Source of the DNA: Xanthobacter tagetidis
GTDB taxonomy: Bacteria > Pseudomonadota > Alphaproteobacteria > Rhizobiales > Xanthobacteraceae
DNA length: 64,000 bases
Assembly (NCBI RefSeq): GCF_003667445.1
Contig: NZ_RCTF01000005.1
Span: 213,615 to 277,614, forward strand
Direction of reading: 5' to 3'
Position 1 is the stretch's first letter, and each line of letters begins with the position of its first letter. Positions 28,584 to 36,497 of the stretch are shown one piece after another. The translations under genes and the position numbers were made by a program. The notes beneath the pieces are model-generated. The model was given only the letters and a program-made list of their open reading frames with translations, searched no databases and was not told the DNA's origin.

Positions 28584-29195
28584 TCAGGGTGGCGCGGTGC
28601 CGTCGCCTTGAGGCGGCGCCCGCAGCAAGGCGAACAGCGGCCGCAGCATGCCGTTGAGCCGCTCGGGCGAGGGATCGACGCGCGAGAGCACCCGCAGCCC
28701 CAGCAACTGGCCGAGCAGCATGCCGGCGACCTCGTCCGCCGCGCCCGATCGCGTGACCACGCCCAGCGCCCGGCCCTTCTCCACCTGGCGGCGGAAGAAG
28801 GCCTGCATGGCGTCGAGCACGTCCATCACGTGGCCGCGGAACTCCGGGTCGTGGGGCGCCAGCTCCAGCGTGGCATTCACCAGGAAGCAGCCCTTGCGCG
28901 CGGGATCGGCCCGCGCGTTCTCCACCACCTCGGCGAAGAAGGTCTCGATCGCCTCCAGCGGCGGCAGATCCTCCAGGCGGGCGATGCGGTCGTGGACGCC
29001 GGCGCGCACATAGCGGTCGAACGCCAGCTCGTAGAGCGCGCGCTTGTCGCCGAAGGCGTTGTAGAGGCTGGCGCCGGTGATCCCCATCTCCGCCGCGAGA
29101 TCGCGCACCGAGGTCGCCTCATAGCCCTGCGACCAGAAGCAATCGACGGCGGCCTCCAGGACCTCCGCCTCGTCGAACGCGCGGGGCCGCGCCAT
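28584..29195 (-). CDS. TetR/AcrR-family transcriptional regulator
   Basis: A 203-residue TetR repressor with the N-terminal DNA-binding domain (AVDCFWSQGYEATSVRDLAA, MGITGASLYNAFGDKRALYE) and the C-terminal helical domain typical of the NemR/YcdC-like branch. ATG 29195 was chosen since the DNA-binding domain starts at once (MARPRAFDEAEVLEAAV); longer frames add low-complexity sequence. It is divergent from the GST-SDR pair and probably represses it through the palindrome at 29363-29384. Inducers in this branch are often electrophiles (inference). Confidence 0.85.
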   Translation of the reverse strand: MARPRAFDEAEVLEAAVDCFWSQGYEATSVRDLAAEMGITGASLYNAFGDKRALYELAFDRYVRAGVHDRIARLEDLPPLEAIETFFAEVVENARADPARKGCFLVNATLELAPHDPEFRGHVMDVLDAMQAFFRRQVEKGRALGVVTRSGAADEVAGMLLGQLLGLRVLSRVDPSPERLNGMLRPLFALLRAPPQGDGTAPP

Positions 29196-29254
29196 CAGGC
29201 GCCCGCCCCGTGGAAAAAAAAGTTCGCTGGCACGATCATCCCGGAATTCTAGAG

Positions 29255-29264
29255 CAAACGTTTG
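29255..29264. promoter_or_regulatory. CAAACGTTTG palindrome near the TetR gene start
   Basis: A perfect 10-bp palindrome about 60 nt upstream of the regulator ATG, in AT-rich promoter-like DNA. It may be a second operator, but it differs from the larger palindrome at 29363-29384. Confidence 0.35.
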
Positions 29265-29362
29265 AAAACTCAAGAATGGCGGAGCTCCGCGGGGCCTTGG
29301 CGGCCCTCCTGGCACCCGCCGTCGGCGCCGACCGCGCTTGCCAGCCGCCTCGGCGCCGGTCA

Positions 29363-29384
29363 TTTTAGATCGGTCGATCTAAAA
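29363..29384. promoter_or_regulatory. Perfect TetR-type operator upstream of the GST gene
   Basis: TTTTAGATCG, a 2-nt GT spacer, then CGATCTAAAA: a perfect 10+10 palindrome about 78 nt before the GST start and about 170 nt from the divergent TetR gene. Its TAGATCG/CGATCTA core matches the type of site bound by NemR-like TetR proteins (family knowledge). Confidence 0.75.
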
Positions 29385-29461
29385 ATAGGTCCGCGCGCCG
29401 GAAAGCGCCAGTGCGCGCCGCCTCAGCACGCGCGAAGCCAGCCCATCAGCCGGGGAGCCCC

Positions 29462-30163
29462 ATGATCCGCTTCTATTTCCACCCCACCCCCAATCCCATG
29501 AAGGTCGCGCTGCTGCTGGAGGAGACCGGCCTGCCCTACACCGTGGTGCCGGTGGACACCCGCAAGGGCCAGCAGCACGCCGCGGCGTTCCTGGCGATCA
29601 ATCCCAACGGCAAGCTGCCGGCCATCGTCGACGAGGAGGGCCCCGGCGGGGCGCCGGCGCGGGTGTTCGATTCGAGCGCGATCCTGCTCTACCTCGCCGA
29701 GAAGACGGGGCGCTTCCTCGGCCGCGCCGAGGACCGGCCTGAGATGCTCTCCTGGCTGTTCTTCATCGCCTCGGGGCTCGGCCCCTTCTCGGGCCAGGCG
29801 GTGCATTTCCAGCTGATGGCGCCGGAAAAGCCGGCCTATGCCGTCAACCGCTACCGGCGCGAGGCGGAGCGCCATTACGCCATTCTGGAGGAACGCCTGA
29901 CGGGCCGGCCCTTCCTGCTGGGCGATGACTACACCATCCTCGACATGTCCGCCTGGGGCTGGATCGAGCGCGCCCATGCGGTGCTGCCGGGCAGCGATAC
30001 CCCCTTGGACGCCTATCCCAACATCGCCCGCTGGCATGCCGCCGTCAGCGCCCGGCCGGCGGTGGCGCGGGCGCGCCTCGTAGGCACCGACCATGCCTTC
30101 AAGCAGGAAATGGACGAAGAAACCCGCCGCGCCCTCTTCCCCTCCAACTATCCCGCCGCCTGA
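29462..30163 (+). CDS. Glutathione S-transferase family protein
   Basis: A 233-residue GST with an N-terminal thioredoxin-like domain (FYFHPTPNPMKVALLLEETG, NPNGKLPAIVDEEG, DSSAILLYLAEKTG) and a C-terminal helical domain (PFLLGDDYTILDMSAWGWI). It resembles YghU/YfcG-type disulfide-bond oxidoreductases, with Thr/Asn rather than Tyr near residues 9-11. ATG 29462 has GGGGAG upstream. The following SDR gene starts 19 bases after the stop. Control by the divergent TetR suggests a role in electrophile or quinone stress. Confidence 0.87.
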   Translation: MIRFYFHPTPNPMKVALLLEETGLPYTVVPVDTRKGQQHAAAFLAINPNGKLPAIVDEEGPGGAPARVFDSSAILLYLAEKTGRFLGRAEDRPEMLSWLFFIASGLGPFSGQAVHFQLMAPEKPAYAVNRYRREAERHYAILEERLTGRPFLLGDDYTILDMSAWGWIERAHAVLPGSDTPLDAYPNIARWHAAVSARPAVARARLVGTDHAFKQEMDEETRRALFPSNYPAA

Positions 30164-30182
30164 GGCGAACAGGAGTAGTCCC

Positions 30183-30980
30183 ATGCAGCTTCAGGGCAAG
30201 CGCATCCTCATCACCGGCGGCACCAGCGGCATCGGGCTCGCGAGCGCCCGCCAGCTCCAGGAGAAAGGCGCCCGCGTCTTCGTCACCGGACGGCGGCCGG
30301 ACCTGCTCGCCGCCGCGCTCGACGCGCTCGGGCCAAGCGCGCAGGGCATCGCCGCGGACGTGGCGAGCGAAGCCGGGCGTGCGGCGACGCTCGATGCCGC
30401 CCTTGCGGGCCTCGGCGGGCTCGACGTGCTGGTGAACAATGCCGGCGCGGTGCGCGCGGGCCCTCTGGAGGAGACCGGCGAGGCCGAGATCCGCGCCATG
30501 GTGGAGGTGGACCTGCTCGCCCCCATCCTCATCACCCGGGCGGCGCTGCTGGCGCTGCGCGCCTCCGGCGACGCGATGGTGGTGAACGTCGCGTCCGGCA
30601 TCGCCCTCGTGGGCGTGCCCTTCTATGCCACCTATGCGGCCGTGAAGGCGGGCCTCGCCCATTTCGGCGAGGCGCTGCGGCGCGAGCTTCTGGGCGAAAG
30701 CGTGCACGTGCTCACGCTCTATCCCGGCGCCACCGACACGCCGATGATGAAGACCTCGCGCGCCGGCCCCGAGCTCGGCTTCGTGAAGGAGACGGCGGAC
30801 GAGGTCGCCGCCGCCCTGGTCGCGGGCATGGAGGCGGACGCCCTCGACGTGCGCCGCCTCAGCCCGCAGCGGGCGCAGATGGTGGCGCTCAACGCCACCG
30901 ACCCCGCCGCCCTCGACGCGCGCTTCCTTCAGATGAAGCCGGCGCTGGCCGCGGCGGTCAAGGACCACGCCGCCTTGTGA
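30183..30980 (+). CDS. Short-chain dehydrogenase/reductase, in operon with the GST
   Basis: A 265-residue classical SDR with the cofactor motif ITGGTSGIGLAS, the structural NNAG motif, the catalytic Ser in VVNVASGIALVGVP and the Tyr/Lys motif YAAVK. It is of the DltE/YqjQ type by general look. The substrate is unknown. It is co-transcribed with the GST under the TetR operator, with ribosome site AACAGGAG. It is convergent with the next SDR gene. Confidence 0.87.
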   Translation: MQLQGKRILITGGTSGIGLASARQLQEKGARVFVTGRRPDLLAAALDALGPSAQGIAADVASEAGRAATLDAALAGLGGLDVLVNNAGAVRAGPLEETGEAEIRAMVEVDLLAPILITRAALLALRASGDAMVVNVASGIALVGVPFYATYAAVKAGLAHFGEALRRELLGESVHVLTLYPGATDTPMMKTSRAGPELGFVKETADEVAAALVAGMEADALDVRRLSPQRAQMVALNATDPAALDARFLQMKPALAAAVKDHAAL

Positions 30981-30989
30981 GCCGCCGCG

Positions 30990-31736
30990 TCAGCCGCGGC
31001 CGACGAACGGCATCTTGGTGGCCATGATGGTCATGAACTGCACGTTGGCCTCCAGCGGCAGGCTCGCCATGTAGACCACCGCGCTCGCCACCTGGTCGAC
31101 ATCGATCACCGGCTCGACCTTGGTGGAGCCGTCGGCCTGGAGGATGCCGGCCTTCATGCGCTGGGCCATCACGGTATCGGCGTTGCCGATGTCGATCTGG
31201 CCGCAGGCGATGTCGTAGACGCGGCAGTCCAGAGAGGTGGACTTGGTGAGGCCGGTCATGGCGTGCTTGGTGGCGGTGTAGGGCGCCGAGAACGGACGCG
31301 GCGCGTGGGCCGAAATGGAGCCGTTGTTGATGATGCGCCCGCCGCGCGGCGCCTGCGCCTTCATCACGCGGATCGCCTGTTGGGTGCACAGGAAGGGGCC
31401 GGTGAGATTGGTGTCCACCACCGCCCGCCACTGGGCGTAGGTGAGGTCCTCCATCGGCACGCCGGGGGCGCCGGTGCCGGCATTGTTGAACAGAAGGTCG
31501 AGGCGGCCGAACTTCGCCACCGTGGCGTCGAACAGCGCCTTCACGGAATCGGGGTCGGCCACGTCGGTCGGCACCGCGAGCATATCTGCGCCGGGGGCCA
31601 TCGCGGCGGTCTCGTCCAGCGCCTCGGCGCGCCGTCCGGCAAGCGCCACCGCGTAGCCCGCCTTGGCGAGCGCGACGGCGACACCGCGCCCCACGCCCGA
31701 ACCCGCTCCCGTCACCAGCGCAATCTTCTTGGTCAT
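30990..31736 (-). CDS. Short-chain dehydrogenase/reductase
   Basis: A 248-residue classical [43 protein letters not shown], catalytic Ser in [12 protein letters not shown] and YTATK. The segment [19 protein letters not shown] is typical of a widespread group of uncharacterised SDRs. ATG 31736 has GGGAGG upstream. It converges on the GST-SDR unit with a 9-base gap and appears to be transcribed alone. The reaction is unknown. Confidence 0.85.
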   Translation of the reverse strand: MTKKIALVTGAGSGVGRGVAVALAKAGYAVALAGRRAEALDETAAMAPGADMLAVPTDVADPDSVKALFDATVAKFGRLDLLFNNAGTGAPGVPMEDLTYAQWRAVVDTNLTGPFLCTQQAIRVMKAQAPRGGRIINNGSISAHAPRPFSAPYTATKHAMTGLTKSTSLDCRVYDIACGQIDIGNADTVMAQRMKAGILQADGSTKVEPVIDVDQVASAVVYMASLPLEANVQFMTIMATKMPFVGRG

Positions 31737-31878
31737 TATCCACATCCTCCCATGACCCGCGCGGCCTGCAGCGGGCCAGCGCGTGGCGCCACATCTAGCC
31801 GGTTTCCGGGAAAATCTGAATCGATTTGAATGACGTCTGGTCCGATCCGCTCGGTGGTCCGCCAGGCGGTGCCGCGCC

Positions 31879-32325
31879 TCAGATATAGTCGATGAAAGAC
31901 GCAAGTTCGTCCTGGGAAAGATCGCGCATCTCGGCGAGGGTGCAGGTGTCGAGCACGGTGCCGATGGCGTCGCGCACCCGCACCATCAGAAGCCGCACTT
32001 CGCAGCGCGACAGGTTGCAGTCCTCGCAGGGCTCGTAGGCGTTGCGGCTGGCGCAGGGCAGCGGCGCCAGCGGGCCGTCGAGGGCGCGGATCATCTCGCC
32101 GACGATGATGTCCTCGGGCGCCCGCGCGAGCCGGTAGCCGCCGAGCTTGCCCTTCTTGCTGGTGAGGAAGCCGGCGTTGCGCAGCTCGCCGAGGATCACG
32201 TCCAGGAATTTCTTCGGGATCTGGTTGGTCTCGGCGATGTCCGCCACCTGGGTGGACGCGCCGGGGGCGAGCCGCGCGAGGTGCACCGCGGCCTTCAGCC
32301 CGTATTTTCCCTTCTTCGTCAGCAT
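31879..32325 (-). CDS. Rrf2-family transcriptional regulator with cysteine cluster
   Basis: A 148-residue winged-helix regulator of the Rrf2 family ([49 protein letters not shown]). Four cysteines occur in the segment [18 protein letters not shown]. This differs from the IscR spacing, so the protein may bind an Fe-S cluster or sense redox state. Rrf2 proteins regulate Fe-S, cysteine and NO responses. This one could act on the sulfur genes of the window, but that is speculation. It is not in an operon with its neighbours. Confidence 0.85.
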   Translation of the reverse strand: MLTKKGKYGLKAAVHLARLAPGASTQVADIAETNQIPKKFLDVILGELRNAGFLTSKKGKLGGYRLARAPEDIIVGEMIRALDGPLAPLPCASRNAYEPCEDCNLSRCEVRLLMVRVRDAIGTVLDTCTLAEMRDLSQDELASFIDYI

Positions 32326-32398
32326 GTCGTGCCCTTTCGCGGGCTTATGGTTAAGCCTCCGCCCCAAGTCAACCGCACGCAACCGGGCCTGGCGGGAC

Positions 32399-33019
32399 TT
32401 AAGGCGTTCCGCCGGGCGGTGCGTCCGCCTGCGGTGCCGGCTCGGCCGCCGGCTTGGCCTCGAAGCGCGCCATCAGCGGCGCCTGCGCCATGGCGAAGAC
32501 GAAGGTCAGCGGCAGGTAGCCGAAGGTCTTGAAGGCGACCCAGGTGTCGGTCGACACCGAGCGCCACACCACCTCGTTCACCGCCGCCATCACCAGGAAG
32601 AAGATGCCCCAGCGCACGGTCAGCTTGTGCCAGCCCTCCTCCGTGAGGTTGACCATGCCGTCGAAGACATAAGGCAGCAGTGGCTTCTTGAACGCCAGCC
32701 CGCCGAGCAGCGCGAGGCCGAAGATGGCGTTGAGCAAAGTCGGCTTCAGCTTGATGAAGTGGTCGTCCTGAAGCCACAAGGTGAGCCCGCCGAACACCGT
32801 CACCACCAGCGCCGACACCAGCGGCATCACCGCGATCCGCCGCGCCAGCAGCCACATGGTGGCGAGCGCCACCGCGGTGGCCACCATGAACAGGCCGGTG
32901 GCGAAATAGATGCCGCCGTAGGAATTGCCGACGAAGAACAGAACCAGGGGGCCGATCTCAAGGCCGATCTTCACCCAGGGATTGAGCTTCTGGGGCGGGG
33001 CCGCGGCCGCCTCGGTCAT
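32399..33019 (-). CDS. yciB: YciB-family inner-membrane septation protein
   Basis: A 206-residue polytopic protein with five or six spans. Family features are readable: KIGLEIGPLVLFFVGNSYGG, LNAIFGLALLGGLAFKKPLL, and FAMAQAPLMARF near the end. YciB (septation protein A/IspZ) affects cell length and envelope synthesis in enterobacteria. It is encoded near the peptidoglycan transglycosylase gene mtgA here, both leftward, with about 170 bases between. ATG 33019 follows a GAGG site; an upstream ATG (33037) is possible. Confidence 0.88.
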   Translation of the reverse strand: MTEAAAAPPQKLNPWVKIGLEIGPLVLFFVGNSYGGIYFATGLFMVATAVALATMWLLARRIAVMPLVSALVVTVFGGLTLWLQDDHFIKLKPTLLNAIFGLALLGGLAFKKPLLPYVFDGMVNLTEEGWHKLTVRWGIFFLVMAAVNEVVWRSVSTDTWVAFKTFGYLPLTFVFAMAQAPLMARFEAKPAAEPAPQADAPPGGTP

Positions 33020-33190
33020 GACCTCAGGTCTCCGCATACGCTGGAACCGGCGGCGGGGGCCGCAGGAGCCCCACATTTGGCGTCTGGCGGCCGTACAATC
33101 AAGTGCCGTCGCCGCCGGAGGTCTTCGCCGGCCCCGCCGTTCGCGCCCCCTCTCCCGCTTTTCCTTGACCCGCTCTTGCCGCCCCTCGCC

Positions 33191-33862
33191 TCACTTCCCC
33201 AGCGAAAGGCAGGCGACCAGCTCCGGCCCTTCCTTCGGCACCCGCTCGCGCAGGCGGGAGGCGAGGCGCTGGAGGTTGGCGGTGGGCTTGCCGGCGTCGC
33301 GGCGGATCGGATTGGGCAGCATCACGGCGAGCAAGGCCGCCTGGGAGGCGTTCACGCGCGCCGCCGGGATGCCGAAGGCGCGCTGTGCCCCGGCCTCGAC
33401 GCCGAATTCCCCATCCGGCCCCCATTCGGCGATGTTGAGATAGATCTCCACCATCCGCTCTTTGCTCAGCACCAAATCGAGCCACAGCGCGAGCGGGATC
33501 TCGATCGCCTTGCGGATCAGGTCGCGGCCCGGCCACAGGAACAGGTTCTTCGTCACCTGCATGGAGATGGTCGAGGCGCCGCGCACCTCCTCGATCTCGT
33601 CGGCCTTCTCGATCGCCTGGCGCATCTCCTCCAGGTCGACGCCGGGATGGCGGCAGAAGCTCGCATCCTCCGAGGCGATCACCGTGCGCACCAAAGCCGG
33701 CGACATCTCGGAGAGCGGGGTCCACACCCGCTCCACCCGCTCGCCGGACAGCCAGCGCCCGATCATCAGCGTCGAGACCGGGTTGACGACCGTGTAGAGC
33801 ACCGACAGCACCAGCGGGATGGCGACAACGATCAGCGCGAGGCGCAGCAGCAGGCGGATCAC
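33191..33862 (-). CDS. mtgA: Monofunctional peptidoglycan transglycosylase
   Basis: Polymerises lipid II into glycan strands at the inner membrane. It has 223 residues from GTG 33862, which is preceded by GGAAAGG. The open frame extends to TTG 33952. A membrane anchor (LLLRLALIVVAIPLVLSVLY) is followed by a GT51 domain. The first catalytic Glu is in IASEDASFCRHPGVD, with STISMQVTKNLFLWPGRDLI and KERMVEIYLNIAEWG further along. No transpeptidase domain is present. Its neighbour ispA is divergent. Confidence 0.92.
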   Translation of the reverse strand: MIRLLLRLALIVVAIPLVLSVLYTVVNPVSTLMIGRWLSGERVERVWTPLSEMSPALVRTVIASEDASFCRHPGVDLEEMRQAIEKADEIEEVRGASTISMQVTKNLFLWPGRDLIRKAIEIPLALWLDLVLSKERMVEIYLNIAEWGPDGEFGVEAGAQRAFGIPAARVNASQAALLAVMLPNPIRRDAGKPTANLQRLASRLRERVPKEGPELVACLSLGK

Positions 33863-34057
33863 ATCGGGGCCTTTCCGTTGGCGCGCGGGGATGGTCCCAC
33901 GCGGCGTCTTGACCTCGTGCCCTGGTTGAGGCACCGGGAGCGGTGACGTCAACCTTGACCGGGCGCCCGACGGCGCGGCGGTCCGCCGCCACGCCTGCGC
34001 TCCCTACCTCAACCCACGGCCCCGCCAACGGTTCCCACCCCTCGCCAAGGCCTTTCC

Positions 34058-34984
34058 GTGACAGCCCCTCTCGCGCATCTGCTCGACGCCGCCGCAGCCC
34101 TGACCGAGGCGCGGCTCGCCCGCGCCCTCGCCGCCGATGCCGAGACGGGCGAGCGCCTGCGGCCCGAGCGGCTGATGGCGGCCATGCGCCATGGCGCGCT
34201 GGCCGGCGGCAAGCGGCTGCGCCCGTTCCTGGTGCTGGAGAGCGCGGCGCTGTTCGGCATCGCGCCGCAGGACGCGGTGACAGCGGCAGCGGCGGTGGAA
34301 TGCGTGCACTGCTATTCGCTGATCCACGACGATCTGCCCTCCATGGACAATGACGACCTCCGGCGCGGGCGCCCCACCGTCCACCGCGCCTTCGACGAGG
34401 CGACCGCCATCCTCGCCGGCGACGGGCTGCTGACCCTTGCCTTCGACCTGCTCGCGGGCGAGGACGCCCACCCGAGCGCGGCGGTGCGCATCGCTCTGGT
34501 GCGGGCACTGGCGCGGGCGTCGGGCATCGGCGGCATGGTGGGCGGGCAGATGCTCGACCTCACCGCGGAAGGCCGCTTCGACGGCGGCACGCCGCTCGCG
34601 CTCGACCTCGGCGCGATCCGCGACCTCCAGGCCATGAAGACCGGCGCGCTGCTGGTCGCCGCGTGCGAGGCCGGCGCCCTGCTCGGCGAGGCGGATGCGG
34701 ACGCGCGCGCGGCGCTCATCGCCTATGGGCGGGCGCTCGGCGCGGCGTTCCAGATCGCCGACGACATCCTCGACGTGGAAGGCAGCATCGAGGCGGTGGG
34801 CAAGAGCGTGGGCAAGGATGCGAACGCCGGCAAGGCGACGCTGGTGTCCACCCTCGGCCTCGACGAGGCGCGCGGCGTGCTGGCGGACCTGGTGGCCGAG
34901 GCGCAGGCCGCGCTCGCCCCGTTCGGCAACCGCGGCGGCGTGCTGAGCGAGGCCGCGGCCTTCGTCGCCGCCCGCAAGAGCTGA
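34058..34984 (+). CDS. ispA: Farnesyl diphosphate synthase (short-chain polyprenyl synthase)
   Basis: Condenses isopentenyl and dimethylallyl diphosphates to C15 farnesyl diphosphate. It has 308 residues from GTG 34058. The first Asp-rich motif DDLPSMDNDD is at 91-100, and the second DDILD is at 235-239. GGKRLRPFLVLE and GGMVGGQMLDL are further conserved segments. The two-residue insertion in the first motif (DDxxxxD) is the bacterial FPP synthase pattern. Geranyl diphosphate synthase activity cannot be excluded. No xseB or dxs gene lies next to it. Confidence 0.92.
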   Translation: MTAPLAHLLDAAAALTEARLARALAADAETGERLRPERLMAAMRHGALAGGKRLRPFLVLESAALFGIAPQDAVTAAAAVECVHCYSLIHDDLPSMDNDDLRRGRPTVHRAFDEATAILAGDGLLTLAFDLLAGEDAHPSAAVRIALVRALARASGIGGMVGGQMLDLTAEGRFDGGTPLALDLGAIRDLQAMKTGALLVAACEAGALLGEADADARAALIAYGRALGAAFQIADDILDVEGSIEAVGKSVGKDANAGKATLVSTLGLDEARGVLADLVAEAQAALAPFGNRGGVLSEAAAFVAARKS

Positions 34985-35009
34985 GGCCCGGCGGCGCCCT
35001 GCCCGCCCC

Positions 35010-35846
35010 TCAGCCGTCCGCCAGCTTCTGGAGCGCCATCGCCCCGGCCGGCGCCCGCACCTTTCCGCCGTTGATGAGGTAGACGAACACGTCGCGCGCC
35101 GTGCTCTTTGCTGCGCTCTTGGCCGCGCTCTTTGCCGCGCTCTTGCCGCCCTTCTCCGCGGCCTTGCCGAACGTGGGGAGCCCTTCCGGCACCCTGCCCC
35201 GCACCCAATCCTCGGCCGCCCCGGACCAGTGCTTCAGCGCCGCGGCGTCATAGCCGGTCGCCACCTCCTCCCGCCCGCGCATCAGCCGGGCATATGTGAA
35301 CGGCGCGGTGATATCGGCGATGGCGGGATGGGTGTCGTGATCCGCATAGACGATGGCGACCGCATGCTTGCGGGCGAGGGCGACGAAGTCGGCGCAGGCG
35401 AAGCTCGGGTGGCGCACCTCCACCGCATGGCGCAGCGCGACGCCTGCGTGGGCCGCCGGCAGCAGGTCGAGAAACCGCGCGAAATCGTCCGGGTCGAACG
35501 CCTTGGTGGGCGCGAACTGCCAGTTGATGGGGCCGAGCTTCTCGCCCATCTCGGCGATGCCGCTCGACATGAACCGGGCGACGCTATCCCCCGCCTCCGC
35601 CAGCACCCGCCGATTGGTGGCATAGCGCGGCGCCTTGAGCGCGAACACGAAGCCCTCCGGCGCCTGGGCCGCCCAGTCGGCGCAGGATTTGGGCGTGGGG
35701 TTGCGATAGAAGGTGCCGTTGATCTCGATGGTCTTGAGCGCCCGGGATGCGAAGCCCAGCTCCTTCGCCTGCGCCAGACCCTCGGGGTAGAACACCCCGC
35801 GCCACGGCTCGAACGTCCAGCCGCCGATGCCCACACGGATCGTCAT
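35010..35846 (-). CDS. DUF72 TIM-barrel protein with a repeat insertion
   Basis: A 278-residue DUF72 (YecE-like) protein: VGIGGWTFEPWRGVFYPEGL, FYRNPTPKSCADWAAQAPEG, GPINWQFAPTK and EVRHPSF. The family function is unknown. Near the C-terminus (about residues 233-247) a run of KSAA units, encoded by 12-bp repeats at 35103-35150, is inserted before the last conserved strand (VFVYLINGGKVRAPAGAM). Such a Lys/Ala linker is not usual for the family and may vary between strains. Confidence 0.88.
   Translation of the reverse strand: MTIRVGIGGWTFEPWRGVFYPEGLAQAKELGFASRALKTIEINGTFYRNPTPKSCADWAAQAPEGFVFALKAPRYATNRRVLAEAGDSVARFMSSGIAEMGEKLGPINWQFAPTKAFDPDDFARFLDLLPAAHAGVALRHAVEVRHPSFACADFVALARKHAVAIVYADHDTHPAIADITAPFTYARLMRGREEVATGYDAAALKHWSGAAEDWVRGRVPEGLPTFGKAAEKGGKSAAKSAAKSAAKSTARDVFVYLINGGKVRAPAGAMALQKLADG
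35103..35150. repeat. 12-bp tandem repeat inside the DUF72 gene
   Basis: About four copies of a GCCGCGCTCTTG-like unit encode KSAA repeats. The copy number divides by three, so changes keep the frame. Confidence 0.7.
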
Positions 35847-35866
35847 GGCCTCTCCCTCCAGCCGCC

Positions 35867-36328
35867 TCAGGGCAGCGGCAGCACGTTGGAATATTTCACC
35901 TGCTCCAGCGCGAACGAGCTTTCGATGGAGGCGATGCCCTCCAGCCGCGTCAGCTTCTGCTTGAGGAACCGCTCATAGGCGTCGAGGTCGGCCGCCACCA
36001 CCCGCAAAAGGTAATCCCGCGCCCCGGTCATGAGATAGCATTCCAGAACTTCCGGCCAGGGGCGGATGGCGGCGGCGAAGGCGTCGAGCGCGTCCTCGCG
36101 CTGGCGCTCCAGCCGGATCGAGACGAAGACGCTGACCGGCAGCCCCGCCTTGCGCTGGTCGAGCACCGCCACGTAGCGCGCGATCAGCCCCGCCTCCTCC
36201 AGCGCCTTCACCCGCCTGAGGCACGCCGAGGGCGAGAGCCCCACCTCGGTCGCCACATCGGTGATGCTGGCCCGCCCATCGCGCTGGAGGGCGGCAAGGA
36301 TCTTTCGGTCGGCGGGATCGAGGCGCAT
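35867..36328 (-). CDS. Lrp/AsnC-family transcriptional regulator
   Basis: A 153-residue Lrp protein with the helix-turn-helix (DRKILAALQRDGRASITDVA, VGLSPSACLRRVKALEEAGL) and the RAM ligand domain (CYLMTGARDYLLRVVAADLD). ATG 36328 was chosen; the frame extends 21 residues upstream. It is divergent from the 2-oxoacid dehydrogenase E1 gene. In Pseudomonas putida the Lrp-like MdeR is divergent from mdeAB (methionine gamma-lyase and 2-oxobutyrate dehydrogenase E1), so the same logic is likely here, without mdeA. Confidence 0.88.
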   Translation of the reverse strand: MRLDPADRKILAALQRDGRASITDVATEVGLSPSACLRRVKALEEAGLIARYVAVLDQRKAGLPVSVFVSIRLERQREDALDAFAAAIRPWPEVLECYLMTGARDYLLRVVAADLDAYERFLKQKLTRLEGIASIESSFALEQVKYSNVLPLP

Positions 36329-36359
36329 GATCTGATCGTCTTTCGCTTCTGATACGCCA

Positions 36360-36396
36360 GATTTGTGCACCGATGCGGCGTTGTCGAGCACAAATC
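36360..36396. promoter_or_regulatory. Inverted repeat in the Lrp/E1 divergent region
   Basis: GATTTGTGC and GCACAAATC are perfect 9-bp arms separated by 19 nt, between the two divergent starts. Arm spacing (28 nt centre to centre) suits a multimeric Lrp-type regulator. Binding is inferred. Confidence 0.6.
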
Positions 36397-36497
36397 GGCG
36401 AAATGCACCGCCGGATCCACGCTAGACTGCGCAAATACCGGCGCCGCGCCGGAAGGCCCGTGACCGGGCCGTGATGAAGGGGCCGAGGACCAGCGCA

